A stretch of DNA of 64,000 nt from Chloroflexota bacterium (GTDB lineage Bacteria; Chloroflexota; Anaerolineae; Aggregatilineales; UBA2796): NCBI GenBank assembly GCA_021325095.1, contig JAJPHV010000018.1:1-64000 (forward strand). Reading direction: 5' to 3'. A program made the position numbers and the translations under genes. Positions 1 to 9,160 of the stretch are shown here, piece by piece. Each line of letters begins with the position of its first letter. The first letter of the stretch is position 1. The notes under the pieces were generated by a model that saw only the letters and a program-made list of their open reading frames with translations, was not told the origin of the DNA and did not search any database.

Positions 1-1
1 A

Positions 2-796
2 CAAAAAGATATTGCGGCAGCCTTAGGGGTGAGTGAAGGCGCAGTGAGCCAATGGATGGTGCGGGGACGGCAGGGCGAGTTAGCCGCGCACCCGGCACCG
101 GGCAAGAGGCCGAAGTTGAGCCGGGACGACAAGCGAAGGTTGGTTGAGATTGTACAAGCTGGGGCAGTGGCAGCGGGGTTCGAGGGGGAGGTCTGGACAG
201 CGAGTCGGGTCAGGCAGGTGTTGGCAGAAGATGGGCTGGACCGCGCTCAAAAAAAGGCCAAACGGGAAGGCTACACCCTAGTGTTTGCCGATGAGAGCGG
301 CTTTGGCCTGCTGCCGATGCGGGTGCGAACCTGGGCGCTGCGTGGGCAAACACCCCGCTTGAGCGTGCCCTTGAGCCATAAGCATCTATCGGTCATGGGT
401 GGTATGACCCTCGATGGGCGCTGGTTGACCTGGCAACTTGACCACGCTTGTCGTGGTCAAGGTTGTGTCTATTTCCTGCGCCACCTGCTGCGCCAGATTG
501 CCGGTAAGGTGCTGGTCATCTGGGATGGCCTGCCCGCGCATCGCAGTCAGACCGTCAAAGACTTCCTGCACACTGAGGCCGCTGGACGCTTGTGGCTGGT
601 CGCGCTGCCCGCTTATGCGCCTGACCTCAACCCCATTGAGGCCCTGTGGAACTATCTCAAACGCTTTGAACTCGCTAATCTTTGCACACGCTCACTCGAT
701 GAATTACAGCGCCATTTACGCAGAGCCATTGAGCGTCTTCGCCATCGTAAAAACGTCATCCTAAGCTGTTTTCGCCATCAATTTCACTATCTTTAG
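2..796 (+). pseudogene. IS630-family transposase, 5'-truncated by the window edge and internally deleted
   Basis: The frame is open from the first bases, where it reads QKDIAAALGVSEGAVSQW, a helix-turn-helix typical of IS630 transposases. The C-terminal half is a DDE_3 domain with the blocks FADESGF, VIWDGLPAHR and YAPDLNPIEALWNYLK, which carry the three acidic catalytic residues. IS630 transposases usually have about 340-360 residues. Here roughly 45-50 residues appear to be missing between the second HTH (SRVRQVL) and KKAKREG just before the first catalytic Asp, so the copy is probably inactive. Its 3' end overlaps the 3' end of the convergent NUDIX gene by 41 bp, suggesting that the element landed at the end of that gene. 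An in-frame deletion rather than frameshifting leaves open expression of a shortened protein. Confidence 0.8.
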
Positions 797-1367
797 CTCT
801 TATCGTCCGACTCAGTATATCCCGCGCCAGCAACACGCCGCTGACCGTCTTGCCGTCCACAATCTCGCCCGCCTTGATGCGCCGCACCACTTCCTCAAAT
901 GGCAAGTGCTCGACCTCGATGAACTCGTCAGCGTCCATGTCCAGCCGGGAAGCACTGAGGCCGGTTGCCAGGTACAGGTGAATGAACTCGGACGTGTAAC
1001 CGGGCGCGACGAAGATGCCGCCGATCCTCTGCAAATAGCCCGGCTTGTAGCCCGTCTCCTCCTGCATTTCCCGCGCCGCGCACAGGTCGGGGGCTTCGCC
1101 CTTGTTGAGCGTTCCGGCGGGAATTTCAAGCAGGATACGCCCGGCGGCGTGCCGGTACTGCCGCACCAGGATCACGTTGCCCTTGCTGTCGATGGGTACG
1201 ATAGCAACCGCACCGCTGTGCCGCACGACTTCGCGGCGGGCCGTGTGGCCGTTGGGAAGCTGTACAGTATCGGCGTAAAGGTGGACGATCCGGCCATCGT
1301 AGATCATCTCGCTGTTGACCAGCTTTTCGGTTAGCTTGTCGGGGTTCTGATCTGCTGTGGACGACAC
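756..1367 (-). CDS. NUDIX hydrolase, ADP-ribose pyrophosphatase-like
   Basis: This 203-residue protein should hydrolyse a nucleoside diphosphate linked to another group, most likely ADP-ribose to AMP and ribose-5-phosphate, in the cytoplasm. The NUDIX box is complete: Gly, five residues, Glu, seven residues, then REMQEETGY, near residues 84-106. The N-terminal part with VHLYADTVQLPNG and the VRQYRHAAG strand match the NudF/ADPRase subfamily. The start is a GTG preceded by a good GAGGAG site. The last 14 or so residues (RAKDSEIDGENSLG) are read from the IS630 remnant, so the native C-terminus has probably been replaced. It lies downstream of the LysM gene on the same strand, with a 120-bp gap holding a hairpin and a palindromic repeat. 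Confidence 0.88.
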   Translation of the reverse strand: MSSTADQNPDKLTEKLVNSEMIYDGRIVHLYADTVQLPNGHTARREVVRHSGAVAIVPIDSKGNVILVRQYRHAAGRILLEIPAGTLNKGEAPDLCAAREMQEETGYKPGYLQRIGGIFVAPGYTSEFIHLYLATGLSASRLDMDADEFIEVEHLPFEEVVRRIKAGEIVDGKTVSGVLLARDILSRTIRAKDSEIDGENSLG

Positions 1368-1401
1368 ACGCTCCTCCTCGCTGAAAACGAGACCAATGGG
1401 A

Positions 1402-1427
1402 AGGGCGGCCCGTCTTTGAGCCGCCCT
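1402..1427 (-). terminator. GC-rich hairpin between the LysM and NUDIX genes
   Basis: AGGGCGGC (1402-1409) pairs perfectly with GCCGCCCT (1420-1427) around a 10-base loop. No T-run follows on the minus strand, so this is a weak candidate for a terminator or mRNA-stability structure after the LysM gene. Confidence 0.3.
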
Positions 1428-1444
1428 GCAAATCCTGCCAGGCT

Positions 1445-1484
1445 CCCCCTCTCCGCTGCGCAGAGAGAGGGTCAGGGGGTGAGG
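1445..1484. repeat. GC-rich palindromic repeat, copy 1
   Basis: CCCCCTCTCCGCTGCGCAG followed by AGAGAGGGTCAGGGGGTGAGG forms an imperfect palindrome. The same core (CCCCTCTCCGC...GCAGAGAGGGG...GGGGTGAGG) recurs in this window at 21077, 27214, 30056, 33265, 34416 and 56576. It resembles REP/MITE-type non-coding repeats. Confidence 0.7.
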
Positions 1485-1488
1485 CGAA

Positions 1489-2475
1489 CTACGGGATGAC
1501 CAGACGCTGGCCGATGAAGATCAGGTTGATGTTGCTGATGCCGTTGGCCTGAGCCAGCGCCATTACGCGCACGCGATAGCGCGTGGCAATGCCAAACAGC
1601 GTGTCGCCTTCCCGGACGATGTAAACCTGCCCGCTGCCGCCACCCGCGCCAGGAATGGGCGTCGCAGCACCACCTGTGCCGACGCTCGGCGTTGGCGTGC
1701 CATTACAATTCGGGATACGCAGTTGCTGGGCGGGGACAATGAGATCCATATTGACGATGCCGTTGGCCCGTGCAATCGCTTCAGGTGTTGTATTGAAGCG
1801 AATAGCGATCCGGAACAGGCGATCCCCTTCGGCCACCGTGTAAACGCAGTCGCCGGTAATTGCGCCGGCTGCGCCCGATCCGGGAGCGCCAGGCGTGCCT
1901 TGCGGAGTAGCTGTAGTTTGTGCCAGATTTGTCCCTGGAGCCAGTGTAGCCGGAACTGTCGTTGCTGCTGCGCCCGTGCCACTCTCGGCGGGCAATCCTG
2001 TGCCAAGTGCCGTTGCAGTGGCGGTCAGATCAAACGCGGCAGTTTGCGTCACGCCCGCCAGGATTTCTGTGGCCTGGGCAAATAGAGTCGCCTGCACCGA
2101 GGTTTGGGTGGCCTGCGGGCCGCCCTCAAAGACCGGGTTGGCCGCCTGGGTGGGCGTTTGGGCCTGTGCGACGAGGGCAGGGGTCTCGGTCATCGTGGCC
2201 TGCGGAACTTCGGTTGGGATTTGCGTCGGCGGCACCACTTCCGTCGGCAGTAACGTCTGGGTCACAGTCAGCATTTCCGTCGGCGGCACCACTTGAGTCG
2301 GGATTTCGGTAGGTGGAGCCGGTAAAGTTTCTGTAGCGGGTGGCGGAGCCTGGACGGCGCTGGTGGCAGTGGCATCTAGCGCTGCGCCTGCTGTCTGGAA
2401 GCAGCCTGATACAACCAGGGAGACCAGTAGAAAGCCAAGTGCCAGCCCACCTGATCGAGAAACGATTCTCCGCAT
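1489..2475 (-). CDS. LysM-domain lipoprotein with Thr/Pro-rich linker
   Basis: This secreted lipoprotein is likely to bind peptidoglycan. The chosen ATG gives 328 residues and is preceded by AGGAGG; an upstream in-frame extension lacks sense. The N-terminus MRRIVSRSGG plus a hydrophobic segment ends in the lipobox LVVSGC, so the mature protein should be lipid-anchored at Cys. A long linker rich in Thr, Pro, Ala and Gln (about residues 35-210) follows. Two LysM repeats come next, CVYTVAEGDRLFRIAIRF and VYIVREGDTLFGIATRY, each ending in a GQRLVIP or QLRIPN motif. The C-terminal LysM ends exactly at the stop. The architecture fits surface proteins of Chloroflexota. The role beyond wall binding is unknown. 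Confidence 0.87.
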   Translation of the reverse strand: MRRIVSRSGGLALGFLLVSLVVSGCFQTAGAALDATATSAVQAPPPATETLPAPPTEIPTQVVPPTEMLTVTQTLLPTEVVPPTQIPTEVPQATMTETPALVAQAQTPTQAANPVFEGGPQATQTSVQATLFAQATEILAGVTQTAAFDLTATATALGTGLPAESGTGAAATTVPATLAPGTNLAQTTATPQGTPGAPGSGAAGAITGDCVYTVAEGDRLFRIAIRFNTTPEAIARANGIVNMDLIVPAQQLRIPNCNGTPTPSVGTGGAATPIPGAGGGSGQVYIVREGDTLFGIATRYRVRVMALAQANGISNINLIFIGQRLVIP

Positions 2476-2792
2476 ATAAATGCCTCCTGCGAACTTGGTT
2501 AGCGCCACCCAGACACGTTTGCCGGGCAACAGAGAAGAAAAAATGTCTGTTAACGTACTTGTTCTCAGTGTAGCATTACCTCGCCGACTGAGCAACCTGC
2601 TCCCTGTGCGACCTGAGATTCGAGCATAAGGAAACGAGGCGAGGTTTTCCGGGTTGAAATGAGTTACCGAAGGTCGTTTCAAGGAAAACCTCATGAGCAA
2701 GCATAACGGGGAAGACCGAATCCGACAAGCACAAGCCTGGGCGACACGGGTCAAGCGCGAGGACAGCAGGGCTGTAGGGCGGGCGGGAAGTT
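2476..2792. other. Intergenic region upstream of the LysM gene, up to the ISL3 element
   Basis: It holds the likely LysM promoter (2567-2595) and then about 195 bp without a recognisable gene or repeat before the left inverted repeat of the ISL3-like element. Confidence 0.5.
2567..2595 (-). promoter_or_regulatory. Putative sigma-70-type promoter of the LysM gene
   Basis: On the minus strand TTGCTC (2590-2595) and TACACT (2567-2572) are separated by 17 bp, with a TGC extension just upstream of the -10 box. It lies about 90 bp upstream of the LysM start. It is a match by eye only. Confidence 0.4.
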
Positions 2793-4539
2793 GGTTCTCC
2801 CGCACTTTGCGTGCAGCTAGGCTGTAGAAGCGAGTACGCGAATGCGTAACAGGTCAAAACTTGGCGCGCCCGTACATAGAACGCTTTATCAATTTCAATC
2901 GATTAACATGGCCCTCGGTCGGGCCATTGCTCCAAGCCGTCGAGAGCGCCAAACGAATGGAAGGCTCCTCACGCTCAAGACCAGCCGCAAAGGTTTGTAG
3001 GTCGGGAATGTCACACCCCTGGCAATTATGCAACCATGAAGAAAACTGTGCATCAGAGCGTTCATGAATCATACGCTGAAATTGACGGGCAATCTGGTAA
3101 GCCGTCTGCACAGTAGGATGTTGACGAATACGCGCGAAGTTCGCTTTTTCCTCATCGGTTCGTTCTTCATCAGCACGCAGTAAACACCAGACCAATTGGC
3201 GGGGCGCGGGTAGGGGAAGATTTGGGCTAGCTGTCGGTGGACTTGTGGAAGTGGATAAATATGGACGGGGTGTGGTCGGTGCCGCAATAGTACGCTGTTG
3301 TTGCATCCAGCGGGCAACTTGGTGGCGACTGCCCGTGTATCCTTGGGCCTAGATTTCACGCCATAACTGCATACTGACCGTGCAGCCTTCAGCCATCCGA
3401 CGTTCTAAATAGGGCAAATAAGCATCAATCATACTCGCTTTGACCCGACTTACCGCCCGTTCAGGAAAACGAACGGCTCAGGCAAAATTACGTACAGTGG
3501 CGCGCGCCAGTGCCAATTCTCGGGCAATTCGCAGTTCTGGAACCCCTTGCGCGACCAAAGCACGAACCGCGTCATAGCGTGCCAATCGTCGGGCGCGGCT
3601 GGCTTGTTTATGGGCTTGACGATTCGGCTTGTGTGCATCCAACGCCACTGAGCGAGACGGCACGAGTGCTTGAAGTGATGTAGCCGGGTGCGGGAGATTT
3701 TCCAGTTCAGTTCGCAGTCGGTTAAGCATTCGCTCCAACGCTTCGCGCAGGTTCTTGAGCCAATGCCAACGGTCAGCGACTTGTTGAGCTTGGGGAGCAC
3801 CGCTCCTGATGCCACGCATCTATTCGGTTGAGCGGTCTCGGCTGACAATCTCAATAGTAGGCTGCTCAACTAACCAAGCGGTCAATGTCTCCGCCGTGCG
3901 GTCAGGTAGCAATTCAATAGGACGCTGCTGTTCTAAATCTATTAGGATTGTCCCGGATGGCTTGCCTCGTCGCATCGCCCAATCATCGACTCCGATGACC
4001 CTGACTTTCCCCACCGACGGCAAGACGGTTTGTCGCAGCACCCGCAGCAAGGTATCGGGACTGGTCTGCATGTGTCATTGTTTGCTTAAGCGGCTTCCCA
4101 TCTCCCCGCCCGTCGCTAAACCCACTGCCCGCAACGTTGTGGTCAGGCGCTCTGTTCGACGGGCAAAAACCCTTGCAAGGTCTCCAAGTGGTTCTGCAAA
4201 TGTCGAGCGCGGACAGGCCTCATTTCGGCAACGAAAGCGCCTGATAGTGACACACAACTGAACCGTTCTCGTGCCGACCGGCAAGTCACGCAATGTTCGT
4301 TGGTAATGGCTATGCACGGAGCTTGATGCCTGCTTGCAACTCGGACAAACCCCTTCTGGTTGTGTCAAATGTCCATATATTTCAATTCGGTCTGCTTCGG
4401 CTTCAACTTCCCCATACTCATGCCCTGCAATTGCAGAGCTTGTCCCCAATCCGTTTCCAGTCGGCCCTTTTCCTGCTACATCTCCTGCGAGACCTTCACT
4501 CTACCACTGCCTTTGCTGCACGCAAAGTGCGGGAGAACC
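2793..4539 (-). mobile_element. ISL3-family insertion sequence, decayed
   Basis: Perfect 25-bp inverted repeats bound the element: GGTTCTCCCGCACTTTGCG... at 2793-2817 and its reverse complement at 4515-4539. Identity continues about 5 bp further outward on both sides. The starting GGTTCT and the length of about 1.75 kb are typical of ISL3. No 8-bp target duplication was found at the two ends, so flanking sequence has changed or recombination has occurred. It sits 34 bp beyond the stop of the LCP gene. Confidence 0.85.
2817..4449 (-). pseudogene. ISL3-family transposase, four in-frame stops and one frameshift
   Basis: One continuous reading frame on the minus strand encodes a full ISL3 transposase of about 540 residues. 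It has an N-terminal zinc finger (VCPSCKQ ... CRNEACPR), then VIGVDDWAMRRG with the first catalytic Asp, and SRDRSTE. DRWHWLKNLREALER follows, and the C-terminal signature NGPTEGHVNRLKLIKRSMYGRAKF comes last. The frame is broken by TGA at 4075-4077, TAG at 3820-3822, TGA at 3478-3480 and TAG at 3349-3351. An extra T near 2854 then shifts the frame; after correction it reads FDLLRIRVL to a TAG at 2817-2819. All stops could come from single C-to-T changes of CGA or CAG. The copy is dead. Confidence 0.88.
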
Positions 4540-4573
4540 AACTTTTCAACCGCACTACAATATCTGGATGGCC

Positions 4574-6004
4574 TCACTGCTTGCCCAGTGCTTCCAAATC
4601 CTTGCCAACAATCAATTCGATGTCCACACCCGGCGGCCCATCCTTCTCCATCGAAATAGCTGTGCCATCCAGACCGAGTACCTCGGCCAGATAACGCGCC
4701 GTCTTGACTTTGCCGCCATAGACTTTGATGATCGACTTGCCATAGCCGCCCGGCTGGTCGGCGTTCCTGGCTTCGATAATGTTGAAGCCCTGCCCTTTGA
4801 GCCTGTCGGCCACCGCTTTTGCCAGCCCGTCGATCCCGGCTCCATTGGACACGACAATAGCCGCGCCCTCTGCCGATGCCTGCGTATCACCCGCTCCGCC
4901 GGGGCCGCTATCGAATAACTTCTGTACGAGATCGTGTATCCGCTCATAAACGGGTGAGAGCACCTGGTCGCCGTTCGGCAATACGCTGGGCATCAGGTAA
5001 TTTCCCGTGTCAGTAATCACGGCGGAGCGGATGTTGTCCTTCGGGATAGTCTGGGCAAGCTGCGCCAACTGCAACATCTCCTCAAAGGTCATGTTCGTCC
5101 TGATGCTGTCTTTGAGCGACGCCCAGATCGTTCCTGCCTTGCCGATCAGCGCCGACATACCACCCAGGCTCAGGACTTTTTCGCGCACCGAGCGGATCAC
5201 CTCCTGCTGGCGTCTGGCACGCCCAAAGTCATCGCCCGCGTTGTGGCGCACACGGGCATATTGCAGCAGCCTGGTCGCGTCCAAATCCTGGCAGCCAGCC
5301 TTGAAATCGACGGTAATGTAGCCGTAGCTGCCATCCGGATACTTGTCGTCGTGGATCGGCGCTTCCGGGCAGACGTTGATCGGGCCGATGGCGTCGATGA
5401 CTGTCGTGAACACGTCGAAATTGATCAAGATGTAGCGCTGGATTGGAATGCCTAGCAGGCTTTGCACCGTCTTGACGGCCAGCGCAGGCCCGCCGCCGGG
5501 GTAATCGGTGATGATCGAATCGCCAATGACATTCGCGTTGTTGATGCGATCTGGCTTGTTATAAACGGGGATTTTGATGTAAATGTCGCGCGGAATGGAC
5601 AACATGGCTGCCGTCTTGCGAACAGGATCAACCGACAGCACCATCATGGTGTCGGTGCGGAAGGGGCCTTTCTCGCCTTTGCGCTGGTCTATGCCGAGCA
5701 GCAGGATCGAAATGCGAGCGGGGTCAGTCCATATTGGCACAACGGTTGGCGCCGCGCTGCTGGAGGCCTGCGCTTGGGGAGTCGCAGCCTGGGATGTTGT
5801 GACAGCAGATACCTGGCTGGGTACAGCCGCCGTTGTCAGGAGCAGCGCGGCAGTCGGCGCATTATTGCCTGCCTGCGGCGGTGGCGGTAGTTCAACTGGC
5901 GAGTCGGCGACAAGCTGCCGGACATTGACGTAAGTAAACGCTGCCGCGCCCACCGTCGCAATGACGGCAAGCAGTACAGCCATAAGCATCAGCAACGGAC
6001 GCAT
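4574..6004 (-). CDS. LytR-CpsA-Psr (LCP) family cell-wall polymer ligase
   Basis: LCP proteins transfer undecaprenyl-linked glycopolymers to peptidoglycan at the outer face of the membrane. The chosen ATG gives 476 residues starting MRPLLMLMAV, a single N-terminal membrane anchor; an in-frame ATG 16 codons upstream is also possible. After a Pro/Ala-rich linker, the LCP domain (about residues 95-310) shows ILLLGIDQR, RTDTMMVLSVDP and MLSIPRDIYIKIP, followed by DRINNANVIG and the ARVRHNAGDDFGRARRQQEVI block that binds polyprenyl phosphate. The C-terminal 100 residues form a LytR_C domain (IVVSNGAGIDGLAKAVADRL). It stands alone, with the ISL3 remnant directly downstream. Confidence 0.9.
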   Translation of the reverse strand: MRPLLMLMAVLLAVIATVGAAAFTYVNVRQLVADSPVELPPPPQAGNNAPTAALLLTTAAVPSQVSAVTTSQAATPQAQASSSAAPTVVPIWTDPARISILLLGIDQRKGEKGPFRTDTMMVLSVDPVRKTAAMLSIPRDIYIKIPVYNKPDRINNANVIGDSIITDYPGGGPALAVKTVQSLLGIPIQRYILINFDVFTTVIDAIGPINVCPEAPIHDDKYPDGSYGYITVDFKAGCQDLDATRLLQYARVRHNAGDDFGRARRQQEVIRSVREKVLSLGGMSALIGKAGTIWASLKDSIRTNMTFEEMLQLAQLAQTIPKDNIRSAVITDTGNYLMPSVLPNGDQVLSPVYERIHDLVQKLFDSGPGGAGDTQASAEGAAIVVSNGAGIDGLAKAVADRLKGQGFNIIEARNADQPGGYGKSIIKVYGGKVKTARYLAEVLGLDGTAISMEKDGPPGVDIELIVGKDLEALGKQ

Positions 6005-6334
6005 CGGGCGGCCCTCTCGTCTCTGATAAAATCGGCGCGCATTATAACGCATGACAGGTGGCGGTCAGCCATCCGTCCCCTCATCAGTGGTCAAGCGTTG
6101 GCTCGTGTTGAAAACTGGCGGTGCGCTATTTCCCAAATTGTGGGTAAAATTAAGGCAAGGTTTGAGCTGCTGCCTTGTCGGGCCACTGCTCTCCAGCCAG
6201 TGAGGGAAATCATTATTTCACCTGTGTCCTGAATTGGGGTGTACCCCTTGTTTCTTCCCTGTTGGCATTATTGTTCAGATCGAGCAGCTCAACCCTCAGT
6301 TCGTGTTGGTTCGCTGGTAGGAAAGGTAACGCCG
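6005..6334. other. Intergenic region between divergent LCP and response-regulator genes
   Basis: This 330-bp stretch must hold both divergent promoters. A TAAAAT box occurs near 6145, but no convincing -35 partner was found. No repeat or RNA gene was recognised. Confidence 0.4.
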
Positions 6335-6706
6335 ATGCCTAATATCCTGCTGGTTGAGGACGATCCTGAACATCGAAGATTGATCCCTCTTCTGCTGAAA
6401 ACGCTTCCGTATCCGATTGTCGGTGTCAAGAACGCCGCGCGTGCCCTGGAATTCCTGGAAAAGGAGACGCCGCCTCTGATTCTGCTGGACATTGCCATGC
6501 CCGGCATGAACGGCCTGGAATTGCTGCGAATCATCCGGGAGAACCCGCGACTGGCTGCCACCAAAGTGATTATTGTCACTGCGGTTGCCAACAAAATTCC
6601 ACCCGCCGACATCGCAGGGGTGGATCGCGTCATCAAGAAGCCGTTTCAGGCGCGCGATCTGGAAACGGCTATTCTGGAAGTGATGAGCACCCCTACGCAG
6701 GAATAG
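6335..6706 (+). CDS. Single-domain response regulator (receiver)
   Basis: The 123-residue protein is only a CheY-like receiver domain. The acidic pair is in LLVEDDPEHRR, the phosphoacceptor Asp is in LILLDIAMPGMNGLE near residue 52, the conserved Thr/Ser is in IIVTAVA, and the Lys is in IKKPFQARDLE. There is no output domain, so it acts through another protein. No histidine kinase lies in the window. The start was chosen at MPNILLVEDD because GAAAGG stands 8-13 bp upstream and homologous receivers begin there. Confidence 0.88.
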   Translation: MPNILLVEDDPEHRRLIPLLLKTLPYPIVGVKNAARALEFLEKETPPLILLDIAMPGMNGLELLRIIRENPRLAATKVIIVTAVANKIPPADIAGVDRVIKKPFQARDLETAILEVMSTPTQE

Positions 6707-6770
6707 ACTCTGACATGATCCCTCTCTGCCGAACTGCGAAGTGAGAACAGGCCAGGCCGCGAAGACAAAC

Positions 6771-7826
6771 CTAGCAACCGTACTTTTTGAGCGATGCGCT
6801 ATCGTTCGCCGACGCGAAGGCTGTGCAGGCCAGCGCCTTTGAATCCAGGTAACTCGGCGCGGTATCCATCAACCGGATGAACACTTTGTCGGCCAGTTCG
6901 TAATTGCCCGCATCCAGATAGCCCTTTGCGCTCAGGTACAGTTCAGCGGCATTAATGGTGAACTCCCAATCCGTATTGGGCAAAGGTCGTATTTGCAGCG
7001 CCTTCTTGATGACCACGATCATCTCGCTCAGACGCCCCTCGAACTGGTACTGACCGCCAAGCGCCTGGTACGTCACCACCAGCATGTCTTCGACTTCTTT
7101 GCGGTGAAAATCGGCGTTGAGGCCGCGCAGGGCTTCCAGCCATTTCATGGCTTCTTCATAATCGGGGCGGCGAAAGGCTTCCTGTGCGCGTGCGTATAGC
7201 TCTTCAGCCGTGAATCCGCCAGCGCTCTCGGTACTGGCGGCTGTGGTGGAACCCGGTGTGGGCGTGGGGGGAGCCGGACTGAGGGCGACAGTGACGGTGG
7301 CTGTTGGCGTGGGCGTCGCGCTCAGGGCGATCTGGGCCAGGCTCATACACGCTTCCATGCCAGGAAAGCCGGGCTGCTGGGTTGCCACGTAGGCACAGCG
7401 TTCGTTGCATAATTCGTAACGGCCCTCGTCACAGTCCTGCCGGGCAAGCGTGGCCTGCGCGCCCGCATAGGCAACGACGGTAGCCGCTTTGCGGGTCTGC
7501 GCCGACTGCACGCCGTCGCGCCAGCCGGCGTATCCGGCCAACCCGACACTGGTCACAAACAGGCAAAGAAAGGCCAGCGCTACCGCGCCGATCAGCAGTG
7601 GGCTTCCACAACCGCTGGCGGGCTGTGCCTCTTCCGCTGCAGAAGGCACAGCTTCGGCGCGCTCAAGCGCTGTGGTCGCCGGGCGGGGATGGGTATCGTC
7701 TGACGTCGGTGGCGGTTCAGATTCGGTCAGGGAGGTGGATGGTGCTGCCGGAGCGCGTGGCTGAGTATCATCCGGTGAAATGGCCGGTTCTGGTTCGGGC
7801 AAGGGGCTATGTTCAAGTTGATCCAA
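6771..7826 (-). CDS. Membrane protein with TPR-like extracellular domain
   Basis: The 351-residue protein starts at a TTG codon with GAGGT nine bases upstream. Residues 1-70 are acidic and rich in Pro, Ser and Thr and should be cytoplasmic. One hydrophobic segment, PLLIGAVALAFLCLFVTSVG, follows. A Thr/Pro-rich linker leads to a helical region (about residues 205-351) with TPR-like repeats: EELYARAQEAFRRPDYEEAMKWLE, and AAELYLSAKGYLDAGNYELADK. The motif CNERCAYVATQQPGF lies between membrane and linker. Function is unknown. It is divergent from the ECF sigma gene, and its overall design recalls the protein at 55190-56512. Confidence 0.7.
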   Translation of the reverse strand: MDQLEHSPLPEPEPAISPDDTQPRAPAAPSTSLTESEPPPTSDDTHPRPATTALERAEAVPSAAEEAQPASGCGSPLLIGAVALAFLCLFVTSVGLAGYAGWRDGVQSAQTRKAATVVAYAGAQATLARQDCDEGRYELCNERCAYVATQQPGFPGMEACMSLAQIALSATPTPTATVTVALSPAPPTPTPGSTTAASTESAGGFTAEELYARAQEAFRRPDYEEAMKWLEALRGLNADFHRKEVEDMLVVTYQALGGQYQFEGRLSEMIVVIKKALQIRPLPNTDWEFTINAAELYLSAKGYLDAGNYELADKVFIRLMDTAPSYLDSKALACTAFASANDSASLKKYGC

Positions 7827-7966
7827 ATTGTCGAGACCTCACCATACAGCAGTTGCGCCTGATCGGGTGACAGGCGTGCTCATTGTACCGCGCCGATCCG
7901 CTTCTGCCGAACCAGGGAACAGATCTGCGGTTGAGTGTTGCGTGAATCAAGACAAGACGACTGACT

Positions 7967-7996
7967 TTGCTGCTGTCTCACATCATCTGCTATACT
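7967..7996 (+). promoter_or_regulatory. Putative promoter of the ECF sigma gene
   Basis: TTGCTG at 7967-7972 and TATACT at 7991-7996 are 18 bp apart. They lie 37 bp upstream of the start codon at 8033. Match by eye. Confidence 0.45.
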
Positions 7997-8032
7997 TCCG
8001 CAACCTTTACGAGTGAGGGGTGTTCCTTCTGT

Positions 8033-8632
8033 ATGGCTGCACATAACGGTCAGGACTACTCGACTGCCGATGACTCCGAACTCGTGGAACTGGCGCGCGA
8101 TGACCAGGCTGCGTTTGGGGAGTTGTACGAACGGTACGTCAAGAAAATTTACAGCTACATCTACTTTCGTACCGGGAACCACCATGATGCCGAAGACCTG
8201 ACGTCACGGGTCTTTCATCGGGCGTTCTTGCACATCGAGACGTATGTAGAGCGTGGCGTACCGTTTCAGGCCTGGCTGTATCGCATCGCCCATAACCTGG
8301 TCGCCAACTGGCATCGAGACCGCAACCGGCGCAAAGTAATTCCTCTGGATGAATTCATTGCAGCCGGGCTGCGCAGCGAAGCGCCCGAGGACACAACCGA
8401 ATCTCAAGAGGAAAAGGAACGGCTGGTCGAAGCCATTCGACGGCTGCCCGAAGAGCGCCAGCAGTTACTCATCCTGAAATTCGTGGATAAGCTGTCCAAC
8501 CAGGAAATCGGCGAAATCATGGAACGCAGCGAAGGGGCCATCAAGTCCCTGTATCACCGGACGCTGTTGGCCCTGCGCGACGAACTGACCGCAGAGCAGC
8601 AATCTGAACCCACGCGGCAGGCCGATGAATGA
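8033..8632 (+). CDS. ECF-type RNA polymerase sigma factor (sigma-70 family)
   Basis: The 199-residue protein has both regions needed for promoter recognition. Region 2 contains AFGELYERYVKKIYSYIYFRTGNHHDAEDLTSRVFHRA with the DAEDL core-binding motif. Region 4 contains LPEERQQLLILKFVDKLSNQEIGEIMERSEGAIKSLYHRTLLALR, a helix-turn-helix for the -35 element. The start was chosen at MAAHNGQ because GAGGGG lies upstream and a longer reading begins with unlikely sequence. The next gene, 38 bp downstream, encodes a small protein with one membrane segment that may act as its anti-sigma factor. The same organisation recurs at 61238-63007. Confidence 0.88.
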   Translation: MAAHNGQDYSTADDSELVELARDDQAAFGELYERYVKKIYSYIYFRTGNHHDAEDLTSRVFHRAFLHIETYVERGVPFQAWLYRIAHNLVANWHRDRNRRKVIPLDEFIAAGLRSEAPEDTTESQEEKERLVEAIRRLPEERQQLLILKFVDKLSNQEIGEIMERSEGAIKSLYHRTLLALRDELTAEQQSEPTRQADE

Positions 8633-8670
8633 GCCTGGGTGAGCCGCACTAGTGGAAGGTTGACTATAAG

Positions 8671-9123
8671 ATGTTTTCGCCGGACGGAATGCAGAATGCC
8701 CAGGATAAGCAGCCAGACCAGCAGATCGAAGACCTGTTAGCGGCGCACCTCGATGCGCTGATGGCCGGCCAAGCCGACTTTGATCCCCAATTCACCCGGT
8801 ATGACCTGACGCCTGCCAAGATCGCGGAAGCCACTGACTTGTTGAACCTGGCAACCCGTCTGCGCGAGACGCTGGTCCCCGTTGCACCGTCCGAAACCTA
8901 TGTCAACCGCCTGAAAAGGGAATTGATTGGCGATCAACCTGTGACGCTGCTGGTGCGCTGGCGCAAGCTGCCAGCACATTACCAGCTTGCGGCCAAACTG
9001 GGCGGGCTGACGCTCACGGCGGGTCTGCTGCTGCTCGCTTCGCGGCGCGCGCTGACGATCCTCGATGCGCTGCAACACCGCAATCAGCCGGAAAGCGACC
9101 AGGGGTTGTCACCGGCTTCCTGA
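8671..9123 (+). CDS. Small single-span membrane protein, possible anti-sigma factor
   Basis: The 150-residue product has a soluble N-terminal region (IEDLLAAHLDALMAGQADFD, then EATDLLNLATRLRETLVPVAPSETYVNRLKRELI). One membrane segment follows near residues 108-128 (LAAKLGGLTLTAGLLLLAS), and the tail is short. The pattern of a short helical domain, an SETYVNRLKREL-like motif and one span matches membrane proteins encoded after ECF sigma genes in Chloroflexota. No zinc motif is present. The assignment as anti-sigma rests mainly on position. Confidence 0.6.
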   Translation: MFSPDGMQNAQDKQPDQQIEDLLAAHLDALMAGQADFDPQFTRYDLTPAKIAEATDLLNLATRLRETLVPVAPSETYVNRLKRELIGDQPVTLLVRWRKLPAHYQLAAKLGGLTLTAGLLLLASRRALTILDALQHRNQPESDQGLSPAS

Positions 9124-9160
9124 TTAGCCCTCACATCCACACCCTTCACGAGAGAATCCA

